Positions 18,320 through 27,710 of a stretch of DNA of 64,000 nucleotides are shown here, piece by piece. Made by a program: the position numbers and the translations under genes. How positions within the stretch are numbered: the first letter of the stretch is position 1; each line of letters starts with the position of its first letter. The notes below the pieces were generated by a model. That model did not search any database and had not been told where the DNA came from. It saw nothing but the letters and a program-made list of their open reading frames with translations. Source of the DNA: Planctomicrobium sp051465645 (GTDB taxonomy: Bacteria; Planctomycetota; Planctomycetia; Planctomycetales; Planctomycetaceae); NCBI RefSeq assembly GCF_051465645.1, contig NZ_CP195790.1:1984001-2048000 (forward strand), in the 5' to 3' direction.

Positions 18320-18721
18320 AGACTGGAATCGTGGAGAAACGTGACGAATCACTGACCGTGATGCTCCAGAATGTTTGCCGACAGTCTGCTTCTATGGACT
18401 TCTGGCGGCATCACGAATCAGAGAAACATTGCTGAAACAGTGGCAATTCAAGACGTCGGAAACTTGAGAAGTTCCGCCTCCAGCACGCTCGTAATTGCTC
18501 TCAGTTGTGAATGTTTCTTGACAAGCTTTGAAAGTCTATGGAAAACATGCAACAGAAACGCATGTAATTCACATGACTGCTGACACGATTAACACCATGT
18601 AAACGACATGGTCACGCGTCAGCGACCGGTGACCTGACACGCAAGAAACGACGAACTACTCGTCAAAGAACAGTCACCGGTCCAACTTCCCCCCCGGGAA
18701 ACCTTCAAGGAAAGATTCTCA
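18320..18721. other. Leader region upstream of the histone-like gene
   Basis: About 400 noncoding bases. The first 200 show nothing. The second half carries the ACATG/CATGT half-site cluster and hairpins listed separately, followed by a purine-rich stretch ending in CAAGGAAAG before the gene start. Confidence 0.5.
18545..18638. promoter_or_regulatory. Cluster of ACATG/CATGT inverted half-sites plus hairpins
   Basis: Within 70 bases there are five half-sites: ACATGC (18545-18550), GCATGT (18560-18565), ACATG (18571-18575), ACCATGT (18594-18600) and ACATGGT (18606-18612). They make inverted pairs; the last pair is a perfect 7-bp stem with a 5-base loop. A second small stem GTCAG/CTGAC (18618-18622, 18634-18638) follows. 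This could be a multi-site operator or a structured 5' leader for the small basic protein at 18722. Confidence 0.4.
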
Positions 18722-18997
18722 ATGAGCGGTCCTATCATCCGAACAGGAGCCACCCCGAAATTCTGGAACAACTGGGAGCAGGTGTTCGGCAAGAAGTCCA
18801 AGGCAAAGCCAGCTGCTGCTCCAACTGCTACCGCCACCGCGCCAGCAACCAAGAAAAAAGCAGCTGAAAAGAAACCAGCCGCAACCGCAGTGAAGCCGGC
18901 TGCAGCGAAGCCAACCGCTGCAAAAGTACCTGCCGCAAAAGCAACCAAAGCAGCAGCAGCGAAACCGGCTGCAAAGAAAACATCAAAGAAGAAATAA
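18722..18997 (+). CDS. Small basic protein with histone H1-like Lys/Ala tail
   Basis: 91 residues. Residues 1-24 form a compact, non-repetitive head (MSGPIIRTGATPKFWNNWEQ, then VFGK); residues 25-91 are almost only Lys, Ala, Pro and Thr, with many AAKP and AAKK units, like the C-terminal tails of histone H1, AlgP and other bacterial H1-like proteins. Such tails bind DNA nonspecifically, so a nucleoid-associated role is plausible; the conserved-looking aromatic head may bind a partner. AAGGAAAG lies about 5 bases before the ATG. The gene is monocistronic, with a strong terminator behind it and an elaborate leader in front. Confidence 0.85.
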   Translation: MSGPIIRTGATPKFWNNWEQVFGKKSKAKPAAAPTATATAPATKKKAAEKKPAATAVKPAAAKPTAAKVPAAKATKAAAAKPAAKKTSKKK

Positions 18998-19057
18998 CAC
19001 TGCAATCCTGCTTTCCACGATGATGGGTTAACAGCAGGGTCGTAACATTGCAGATAG

Positions 19058-19097
19058 AAACTGCCGGGTTCTATTCATGGAATTCGGCAGTTTTCCT
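19058..19097 (+). terminator. Terminator after the histone-like gene
   Basis: AAACTGCCG (19058-19066) pairs perfectly with CGGCAGTTT (19085-19093), and the stem extends inward through G-U and A-T pairs. A TTTT run ends the structure. Confidence 0.85.
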
Positions 19098-19157
19098 GTT
19101 TGAGCGACGTTCAAGGGCGCTCTTTCCGTTACGAAACGCAGGCATCCTCTCGAAAAA

Positions 19158-20798
19158 ATGGCAGCAATCATGCAGGATATTGACAAGGACGGTCCAACCG
19201 AGGCGTCAACGCCCTCTGCCAATCAGGCGTTCTTTACCGCGAAGATGTCGTGGCTACCGACGGTGCTCATCTGGATTTTCCTCTCAGGCTGGCTACTGTG
19301 CCGCGTTGCTATTCCTGCAGTCAATGAGCCGCACTACCTGAGCAAGGCCGCTCACTGGTGGAACCCGCAATGGTGCGCAGGGGACTTCTTTTTAGAGTCG
19401 TCCAATCCTCACCTTGTGTACTATGCGACATTTGGTGCTCTCACCCAATTTTTCAGTTTTGAACTGACAGCGATCCTTTGCCGCATCATCGGAATGCTGA
19501 TCGTCGCAGTCGGATGGCAACGGATGTGCACCGCCCTGACGGGCAATTACTGGTCAGGCATCCTCGCCCTCCCCGTCTTCATGGCACTTCAATGCATGGC
19601 AAATCTGTCAGGCGAATGGTTGTTTGACGGAACTGAATCGAAAGTACCGGCATACGGCTTTCTCTTCTGGGCGATTGGCGAGTTCGTCTCTAATAGATTT
19701 GTCCGCTCGAGTATGTTTTTTGGATTCGCGGTCAGCTTCCATCCCATCGTGGGAATCTGGGGAATCATCGCGTCCATAATGGCGTGTGTTTCCTCATACA
19801 TTCTCACTCGCACTGACTTCTTTGGAACGAAAGACGCACCGTTTCCTCTGGCGGCGATCAGTAAGCGAACTCTGGTTCTGTCCATCACAGTCGGGTTGAT
19901 CTGCGCTCTTCCCGGGTTGATTCCAGCTTTACTGGCGTTAACCTCCGACAATCCTGAAGCATCTCGGATCGCAAACCGACTTCAGGTGGGTTACCGGCTC
20001 GCGCACCACCTCGACCCGACGAAATTCCCCAAAACCGTCTACATCTTCTTGACGATCATTTGGGTCCTTCTCTCTCGGGATGTCCCGAATTCCCATCAAC
20101 CGTCTCGATGGAGACTCTGGTGGTGGCGGGGATTCATTTTCTCGGCGATCATCATCGCAGGAGTTGGTGTCATCTTAGGGACCGGACCGCGCCCGATTGC
20201 ACTCATGCCCGGTGTTGACTGGCGTTGCGCGTTGCTGAAATTCTATCCATTCCGCCTCGCAGATCTCTTCGTCCCGATCGCGGTCAGCATTGCCGTGACT
20301 CAAGCTGGTTTGGTCTGGCTGAGATCCAATCCAACGATTCCAGCAATTCGAGTGACAGTCTATTCAATCTTTGTTGGCAGTCTTCTCATCGCACTTCTCC
20401 ATCCAATTCCTGCCACAAATCCGAGTCGCCTTTCGAAACAAGGCAAAGACGATTGGATCTCAACCTGCAAATGGATTGAGCAGAACACAGATCCTTCGAG
20501 CACGCTGTATTCATTGGACAGCGGTTGGGCAATCAAGTGGTATGCCAAACGACCAGAGTATGTGAATTACAAAGACATGCCCCAGGACGCGAAATCCATC
20601 GTGGAGTGGAATAACCGGCTTTGGACAATTTCAAACTGGCGTGGAGCCGCAATGGCAGACGGCAAAGTGACGCCGTCCGAACTTGAAGAACTCCGGAAAT
20701 CGACAGGGATCGACTATCTGATTGCAGGTGAATTTGGACCAATAGAATTGGATCCGGTCTTCCAACAAGGAATCTACCGAGTCTACAGACTTCCATAA
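19158..20798 (+). CDS. Large polytopic membrane protein, possible DUF6798/glycosyltransferase-like
   Basis: 546 residues with about ten hydrophobic segments between residues 30 and 420, then a soluble C-terminal domain of roughly 120 residues (STLYSLDSGWAIKWYAKRPE onward). The loop after the first helix has NEPHYLSKAAHWWNPQWCAG, which recalls the extracytoplasmic loop of membrane glycosyltransferase-like proteins, but I see no firm catalytic motif. The architecture fits planctomycete proteins grouped as DUF6798; I offer this as a tentative name. No clear Shine-Dalgarno site precedes the ATG at 19158; the Met at residue 5 (19170) is an alternative start. It stands alone between terminators. 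Confidence 0.65.
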   Translation: MAAIMQDIDKDGPTEASTPSANQAFFTAKMSWLPTVLIWIFLSGWLLCRVAIPAVNEPHYLSKAAHWWNPQWCAGDFFLESSNPHLVYYATFGALTQFFSFELTAILCRIIGMLIVAVGWQRMCTALTGNYWSGILALPVFMALQCMANLSGEWLFDGTESKVPAYGFLFWAIGEFVSNRFVRSSMFFGFAVSFHPIVGIWGIIASIMACVSSYILTRTDFFGTKDAPFPLAAISKRTLVLSITVGLICALPGLIPALLALTSDNPEASRIANRLQVGYRLAHHLDPTKFPKTVYIFLTIIWVLLSRDVPNSHQPSRWRLWWWRGFIFSAIIIAGVGVILGTGPRPIALMPGVDWRCALLKFYPFRLADLFVPIAVSIAVTQAGLVWLRSNPTIPAIRVTVYSIFVGSLLIALLHPIPATNPSRLSKQGKDDWISTCKWIEQNTDPSSTLYSLDSGWAIKWYAKRPEYVNYKDMPQDAKSIVEWNNRLWTISNWRGAAMADGKVTPSELEELRKSTGIDYLIAGEFGPIELDPVFQQGIYRVYRLP

Positions 20799-20832
20799 GC
20801 TGGTCATGGTTCATCTGAAATAACGGCAATAG

Positions 20833-20876
20833 AAAAAGCAGGGAGCGGCTCGCATTCGCCACTCCCTGCTTTTTTC
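20833..20876. terminator. Strong bidirectional terminator
   Basis: AAAAAGCAGGGAG (20833-20845) and CTCCCTGCTTTTT (20862-20874) form a perfect 13-bp stem, flanked by A and T runs, between the convergent membrane-protein and aldo/keto reductase genes. Confidence 0.92.
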
Positions 20877-20911
20877 TGTAATTCCAGAACTGCTCGCGGT
20901 CAGAAGATCAG

Positions 20912-21970
20912 CTACTCGTAAATTGGATAGAACGTATTGAAGGCCTTTTCGCAGAAATCACCCGGGTCGTTGAATCGGCGATTGCGATCCAATGCGGTGA
21001 TTGCCTGCATTTCTTGCTCGGTCAGTTCAAAATCAAACAGTGACAGGTTCTCTTGCAGTCGATCCGGTCGGCTCGTTTTGGGAACAATCGCTGTTCCTCG
21101 CTGCAACGCCCAACGCATGACAGTCTGAGCCGGTGTACGCTGACATCTTTGGGCGATCTTCAGAACGACCGGATCTGCCAAGACGGATTCCGATTGTGAT
21201 GCCATGCCAAGAGAGAAGTATGACTGGGCTCCGAGTGGAGAAAACCCTGTCACAGCAATCCCGGACTCTGAACAGAATCGGAGAAGTTTGGGCTGCGCCA
21301 GATAAGGGTGCAACTCGACCTGCAATACGGACGGCGTAATGCTGGCATACGAGATCAGGTCACGTAACAACGAGACCCCGAAGTTCGAAACACCAATATC
21401 TTTGACCAAGCCTTCCTTCACAAGATCTTCCATCGCCCCCCAGGTCTCGCTGACCGGGACACGATCCGGCTTCATGACAGGGTGCTCCGCATCAGGATCA
21501 TGGAACCACCCGGCAGGGTATCGTGTTTCGAACGGAACGAATTCCAAAGTGACTGGAAAGTGAATGAGATACAGGTCCAGATAATCCAACTGGAGATCAT
21601 GCAGCGTTCTGGTTAACGCAGAACGAACATGCTTCGCGCGGTGGTAAGTATTCCACAGCTTGGAAGTGACCCACAGTTGTTCGCGAGTGCAGATTCCCTG
21701 CTGCAACACCCGCTGCAACCCAGCACCGGACTCGACTTCATTGCCGTAATCACTCGCAGAGTCGAAGTGTCGAAACCCTGCTTTTGCGGCGGCAACGACC
21801 AGATCCGCCGCAACATTTCTTTCAACCTTCCACAATCCAAACCCAATGGAAGGGAAGCGGCGACCGCTGTTCAATGTCAGATCTTGCGTCAGATTTTGCT
21901 GCGACACTCTCGATCCTTTGGGTTCAATGTGAAGCAAATCGGAAAATGATGGCGATTCAAGCCCGACCAT
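20912..21970 (-). CDS. Aldo/keto reductase (AKR superfamily)
   Basis: 352 residues, longer than the usual 280-330 because of about 30 extra N-terminal residues; a GTG at residue 22 is a possible shorter start. The (alpha/beta)8 barrel begins near residue 32. The catalytic tetrad is complete: D70 and Y75 in HFDSASDYGNE, K104 in VTSKLWN and H137 in YLIHFP. IGVSNFG and a C-terminal IVPKTSRPDRLQENL segment give the NADPH-binding region. The extended loop after IHFP (with FETRYPAGWF) resembles xylose/aldose reductase-type enzymes, so it probably reduces an aldose or other aldehyde; the substrate is not determined. It diverges from glpK. Confidence 0.92.
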   Translation of the reverse strand: MVGLESPSFSDLLHIEPKGSRVSQQNLTQDLTLNSGRRFPSIGFGLWKVERNVAADLVVAAAKAGFRHFDSASDYGNEVESGAGLQRVLQQGICTREQLWVTSKLWNTYHRAKHVRSALTRTLHDLQLDYLDLYLIHFPVTLEFVPFETRYPAGWFHDPDAEHPVMKPDRVPVSETWGAMEDLVKEGLVKDIGVSNFGVSLLRDLISYASITPSVLQVELHPYLAQPKLLRFCSESGIAVTGFSPLGAQSYFSLGMASQSESVLADPVVLKIAQRCQRTPAQTVMRWALQRGTAIVPKTSRPDRLQENLSLFDFELTEQEMQAITALDRNRRFNDPGDFCEKAFNTFYPIYE

Positions 21971-22077
21971 GAACGACAGGACACCATCTGATCAATGAAG
22001 GTAAAGGAATGAAGACGATTTGAGAAGTGCGTGCTACACTGTCCGGCAGTTGAGCAATTCCAGATGACACCTTCGGA

Positions 22078-23574
<1,497 letters not shown>

Positions 23575-23677
23575 CACCGTTGGTATGAACATCAGTCAGA
23601 GATCACGTCAGCTTTGATTGGTCTCTGGCTTCGTTTCAAGTTCAACTGCACACTCAACAGTTTCGATCAGATAACAA

Positions 23678-23700
23678 GGCACTCTGAAATCCGGAGTGCC
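23678..23700 (+). terminator. Possible terminator after glpK
   Basis: GGCACTC (23678-23684) and GAGTGCC (23694-23700) form a perfect 7-bp stem with a 9-base loop about 100 bases after glpK. No U-tract follows, so it may instead be a processing or attenuation hairpin ahead of hpt. Confidence 0.35.
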
Positions 23701-23776
23701 GTATTGATCCTGATAGTGGTCATCAGGCCACAATCGCTAATCACTCTGGACTGCGTTCACGGCTGGAATCACTCAC

Positions 23777-24319
23777 ATGACTCATATTCGAGTTCTCCTG
23801 ACACCTGAAACAATTTCTGATTCTGTGCGGAAACTCGGACAGGAACTGACAGAAGAATACTCCGGACGAGATTTGACAATCCTCGGCATTCTGACCGGAA
23901 GTATTGTGTTGGTGACAGACCTGATTCGTGAGATCGCAATCCCTCACCAGCTCGGATTCATCCAGGCCAAAAGCTATCGAAGGACAGAAACGACATCGGG
24001 CCAGTTGCAGGTGAACTTCGATTATCTCCCGGAGATTCGTGGTCGCGATATCCTGCTTGTGGACGACATTTTCGACACCGGAAGGACACTGAGCTCCGTA
24101 CGGGAACAACTCGAAGAGTATGGGCCGCGGTCAATCAAAACGGCGGTTCTCTTATGGAAAACGGCTCGTCGGGAAGTTGAGACCATTCCGGATTATCACT
24201 GCTTTGATATTCCAGATGAATTCGTCGTCGGATACGGCCTCGATTATGACCACCATTACCGGCACCTTCCGTATATCGGGGTACTGGAACAGGCCAGTGA
24301 CCAGAAAAGTCACGAGTAA
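23777..24319 (+). CDS. hpt: Hypoxanthine phosphoribosyltransferase
   Basis: 180 residues, typical for HPRT. It salvages hypoxanthine (and usually guanine) with PRPP to IMP/GMP in the cytoplasm. The PRPP-binding motif is DILLVDDIFDTGRTLSSV (about residues 95-112). The N-terminal LTGSIVLVTDLIREI carries the pyrophosphate loop, and the late FVVGYGLDYDHHYRHLPYIG segment is the family's base-binding C-terminal signature. It is followed by a strong terminator and appears monocistronic. Confidence 0.95.
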   Translation: MTHIRVLLTPETISDSVRKLGQELTEEYSGRDLTILGILTGSIVLVTDLIREIAIPHQLGFIQAKSYRRTETTSGQLQVNFDYLPEIRGRDILLVDDIFDTGRTLSSVREQLEEYGPRSIKTAVLLWKTARREVETIPDYHCFDIPDEFVVGYGLDYDHHYRHLPYIGVLEQASDQKSHE

Positions 24320-24340
24320 CTCACTTAAGACAGTTCAATA

Positions 24341-24381
24341 AAAAACACAGGGCAGCGTCCTTGATTTGAGGACACTGCCCT
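24341..24381. terminator. Bidirectional terminator between hpt and lipA
   Basis: AGGGCAGCGTCC (24349-24360) and GGACACTGCCCT (24370-24381) make a 12-bp stem with one wobble pair and a 9-base loop. An A-run at 24341-24345 gives a good U-tract for lipA transcripts coming from the right; for hpt only the stem is strong. Confidence 0.85.
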
Positions 24382-24519
24382 ATGTCGATTGAACGTCAAT
24401 ATGCACTGGAAACAGCGATAGCGCATTTCCAGAAATCCTGCAGCGTCTCTGGCACGCGGAATTCTGCCTTTCACCAATCAGAAAGGCTGCTGCGCGGCCA
24501 CATGCTAGACCGAAACGGT

Positions 24520-25491
24520 CTAAATCTGCTGCGGAGGTGTGGTCGACAACACATGCTTCTCGACTTCATCTGCCATTTCACCGGCGTGGTAGCTTGAACG
24601 CACGAACGGTCCGCTGGCAACCATTGAGAATCCGAGTGTGCGGCACTGTTCGCCCAACGCATCGAATTCCTCAGGAGTCCAGAATCGTTCTACTGGAAGC
24701 TGATGGGCGGAGGGCTGCAGATACTGACCAAGAGTCAGCATGTCGCAACCAACACTTCGCAGGTCAGCAGCACAATCAAGCACTTCTTCCAGTGACTCAC
24801 CCAGACCGAGCATCAGTCCACTCTTGGTCGGGATCTCAGGAGCCTCTTCTTTGACTTGAGCCAGCAGATTCAGAGTCCGCTGATAGTCTGCATTTCGACG
24901 GACCTTGCTGTAAAGACGAGGCACTGTCTCTGTATTGTGATTGAAGACATCAGGTCTGGCTTCAATCACACGACGAATAGCGGCACGGTTTCCCCCAAAA
25001 TCCGAGGTCAGCACTTCCACTGCGGCGCCGGTTCGCTCTCGAACGGCAAGGACACAGCGATAGAAGTGTTCAGCTCCCCCATCAGGCAGGTCATCGCGGG
25101 TGACGCATGTAATCACGACGTGCTTCAACCCCAAACGCTCCGCTGCTTCGGCGACTCGTTCCGGCTCATCCAGTTGCACCTGTTCTGTCTTCCCGCGAGG
25201 CACAGAACAGAAACCGCAAGGGCGCGTGCACACGTTACCAAGGATCATGAACGTCGCCGTTCGTTGTGCCCAGCACTCGGTCCGGTTCGGGCACTTGGCA
25301 CTTTCACAGACCGTTTCCAGGCGCAAATCTTCAATGATGCTACTGGTGAACGCCATCTCGCTGCTTGGCATGGGGCGTTTGAGCCACTTCGGCAGTCGCC
25401 GGCGGCTCGTTGGATCTGCATTGAGTAACTCGAGCCCGCTGGTGTGACAGCCTGAGGAAGGCGTCTGGCTGAGAATTGGCAGCTCACGCAT
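24520..25491 (-). CDS. lipA: Lipoyl synthase (radical SAM)
   Basis: 323 residues. It inserts two sulfurs into the octanoyl group on lipoyl-dependent enzymes. The auxiliary cluster motif CESAKCPNRTEC, the radical-SAM motif CTRPCGFC and the C-terminal cluster ligand in RSSYHAGE (Ser) are all present, along with VTCVTRDDLPDGGAEH. The ATG at 25491 overlaps the end of lipB by 8 bases (ATGCGTGA), so the two genes are translationally coupled. A short perfect hairpin TAGACCG/CGGTCTA (24506-24512, 24516-24522) overlaps the stop codon, before the stronger terminator further on. Confidence 0.97.
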   Translation of the reverse strand: MRELPILSQTPSSGCHTSGLELLNADPTSRRRLPKWLKRPMPSSEMAFTSSIIEDLRLETVCESAKCPNRTECWAQRTATFMILGNVCTRPCGFCSVPRGKTEQVQLDEPERVAEAAERLGLKHVVITCVTRDDLPDGGAEHFYRCVLAVRERTGAAVEVLTSDFGGNRAAIRRVIEARPDVFNHNTETVPRLYSKVRRNADYQRTLNLLAQVKEEAPEIPTKSGLMLGLGESLEEVLDCAADLRSVGCDMLTLGQYLQPSAHQLPVERFWTPEEFDALGEQCRTLGFSMVASGPFVRSSYHAGEMADEVEKHVLSTTPPQQI

Positions 25492-26230
25492 GAATCAGCA
25501 CTCGTTTTTTCGTTCTTCGCAGTAATGGATGTCCGGTAGAGATATCGGTCACAACATAACCGAAATGCGTGGCAATGTGGCGAATCAGTGATTCACGTAT
25601 TTGTGGCATTCGAACAGGGTCGAGTCGTATCGACTGCATCGAAGTCGAACGCCCTCCCCCGGTGTGACTGACAGTCAATTCTAGCAGACGAGAATCAATG
25701 GTCAGGTTCAGAAACATTCCAGAGCATGAAATCCAGGATTTCACACCTGCACCAAAGTAGCCCAACTGGCCCCCTCTGGTCCAGACTCCAGTTGCATCCG
25801 CCTGACGTTTCGCCGGGATTTTCAACTCCTGGCAGGCAGCAACCACTGCCGCTTCAAAAAGATGGCGAAACCGGGAAAGCCCGATATTCAGCCGTTTCAG
25901 CGGGATTTGCAGGTAGATCGCGAGTTGCCCAGGTGCGTGACAGATTGCTCCGCCCCCCCGAGAAACCCAACGGACTTCCAGTTCACGCCGGGAAAGTTCC
26001 TCGTCGTCAAGAAGGAGATCGGCACGACTCGCTTCCCGGCCCATCGAGATCGACACGGGATGTCCACAAAGAAAGAGTGCGCCAGACAGGTCGGTTCGCC
26101 CACTCAACTGATAAATCTGATACTCCTGCAATCCCATCCATGCATCAAAATCGACCAATCCCAGCAGGTGAACCTCAAGTGATCCCCCATGAGCAGGCAC
26201 GATTTCCGGAACCAGGACAGAAGCAGTCAA
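25484..26230 (-). CDS. lipB: LipB-like octanoyltransferase, catalytic residues not conserved
   Basis: 248 residues of the LipB/LplA fold. The core motif SRGGGAICHAPGQLAIY (90-106) matches the family's RGGxxxYHGPGQ, and GVWTRGGQLG (148-157) matches the following strand. By eye alignment with E. coli LipB, the catalytic Lys is Q155, and the segment that should hold Pro-Cys-Gly reads VSHTGGGRS (187-195), with no cysteine; the nearby His is also Ser170. It precedes and overlaps lipA, which argues for a lipoylation role, perhaps with altered chemistry or as a carrier-protein adaptor. The start codon is a TTG at 26230; a GTG ten codons later is an alternative. Confidence 0.8.
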   Translation of the reverse strand: MTASVLVPEIVPAHGGSLEVHLLGLVDFDAWMGLQEYQIYQLSGRTDLSGALFLCGHPVSISMGREASRADLLLDDEELSRRELEVRWVSRGGGAICHAPGQLAIYLQIPLKRLNIGLSRFRHLFEAAVVAACQELKIPAKRQADATGVWTRGGQLGYFGAGVKSWISCSGMFLNLTIDSRLLELTVSHTGGGRSTSMQSIRLDPVRMPQIRESLIRHIATHFGYVVTDISTGHPLLRRTKKRVLIHA

Positions 26231-26459
26231 TCAGCACACAATTTCGAGCAATAAACTTTCGACACGCTGATTCAAACGCCAATGGATCAACGACTGTGAA
26301 TCATGACATTCTACTCCTGACCTTTTCCCTTTCCTATCCCGGTCTGAACCTCGATTCCAACAGTCCTGCTTTTCACAGTCTTTCAATCATCCCTCCTGAC
26401 GGGAGTTCGGACGCAACCACAATCGAATTCTCAATTTCCAAGAGATGCGGTAAATTGCC

Positions 26460-27488
26460 GTGATGAAATCGACGGTTTTACCCATTCTCCGTACTGCACT
26501 GAACCAGATGTTGGTGCGAAACACCACAATTGTCGTTGGTGTTTCCGGGGGAGCCGACAGCGTCGCTCTGTTGCTGGGACTGCATGAAATTGCGGACGAC
26601 TTTCAGCTCAGGCTTGTCGTCGCTCATTATGATCACGCCGTCCGTGCGGATTCCGGGGAAGACACACTTTGGGTACAGGCGCTGGCAGCAAAACTGAAAC
26701 TGCCGTTCATCACCGAGCGCAGGAATCCAACTGCTAATTCACAGCTTCTCGCGGAAGAGTCCGCCAGACGATTGAGGTACGATTTCTTCAAAAACGCGGC
26801 CCGAGAATCACATTCGCCCTGGGTTGCTGTCGCCCACACAGCGGACGATCAAGCAGAAACTGTTCTACATCATATTGTGCGAGGAACAGGTCTCGCAGGC
26901 TTAGCGGGAATTCCTGAAACACGAGAATTAAACGATTCCGTGACGCTAATCAGGCCACTCTTGAAGGCCAAAAGGGGCGATCTGATCGCCGCATTATCGG
27001 AGTGGAATCAGTCGTTTCGAGTCGACTCGACCAATCTGGACTCTGTGTTCACACGAAATCGAATTCGCAACGAGTTGCTCCCTATGCTGCGGGAGAAAAT
27101 GAACCCTCAAGTGGACGATGCCCTACTCCGTCTCGCGAGTCAGGCCGCCGACTCTCAGAAAGCGATTGAACAAATCGCAACTTCACTGCTGGCTGATGCG
27201 TGTCTGAATATTCAGCCAACAACCGTTCGACTCGATCGACGCCCGTTCCAACTGACCCCGGTTGCCATTGTCCGGGAGGCAATCAGGCAAAGCTGGATTC
27301 AATGCGACTGGAGAAGACAAGGGCTTGGATTCCGGCATCTTGACCAGCTTGCCGAGATGCTTCAGACCGGATCACCCTCACAAATTTGCCTGCCACATCA
27401 TATTGTCGCGACCTGTCGCGGATCGATGCTGGAATTGCGGCGTCTTCCGGAGAGCGATTCTTCCGCAATCGATCCGGAAACAAGCTGA
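26460..27488 (+). CDS. tilS: tRNA(Ile)-lysidine synthase
   Basis: 342 residues. TilS attaches lysine to C34 of the AUA-reading tRNA-Ile. The N-terminal ATP-pyrophosphatase P-loop is VSGGADSVALLLGLHE (about 24-39), followed by VVAHYDHAVR, VAHTADDQAETVLHH and the RGTGLAGLAGIPETR motif. After residue 230 only a short region remains, so the C-terminal TilS domain of the 430-residue E. coli enzyme appears reduced or missing, as in several compact TilS proteins. The first codon is GTG (26460), with ATG directly after it (26463). It diverges from lipB. Confidence 0.93.
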   Translation: MMKSTVLPILRTALNQMLVRNTTIVVGVSGGADSVALLLGLHEIADDFQLRLVVAHYDHAVRADSGEDTLWVQALAAKLKLPFITERRNPTANSQLLAEESARRLRYDFFKNAARESHSPWVAVAHTADDQAETVLHHIVRGTGLAGLAGIPETRELNDSVTLIRPLLKAKRGDLIAALSEWNQSFRVDSTNLDSVFTRNRIRNELLPMLREKMNPQVDDALLRLASQAADSQKAIEQIATSLLADACLNIQPTTVRLDRRPFQLTPVAIVREAIRQSWIQCDWRRQGLGFRHLDQLAEMLQTGSPSQICLPHHIVATCRGSMLELRRLPESDSSAIDPETS

Positions 27489-27600
27489 AAACTAAGCCAT
27501 AAAAGCCGTAATCAGAACGAAATTGCAGGGAATCAGGACTCTTCACCTTTGATGGGCCACAACTCCTGAAACTCGTTCAGGCAAAACCGTGTCAATCAGT

Positions 27601-27622
27601 TTCGCTTTGATGGGAAAGCGAA
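27601..27622. promoter_or_regulatory. Hairpin upstream of sucC
   Basis: TTCGCTTT (27601-27608) and AAAGCGAA (27615-27622) form a perfect 8-bp stem with a 6-base loop, 90 bases before the sucC start. No U-tract follows. It may end tilS transcripts or lie in the sucC leader. Confidence 0.35.
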
Positions 27623-27710
27623 TATCATCCCAAAGGCGTTTCGGTTTTTGCGACTGCGTCACCAGTGTCTTACGCTCCCAGCATCACTTTCAAACGCGAT
27701 CACGGTCACC

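Noticed and set aside
18619..19005. Open frame of about 128 codons rich in Ala and Phe, opposite the histone-like gene
   Set aside because: It is the antisense shadow of the Lys/Ala-rich repeat codons; the plus-strand gene has a ribosome site and a terminator.
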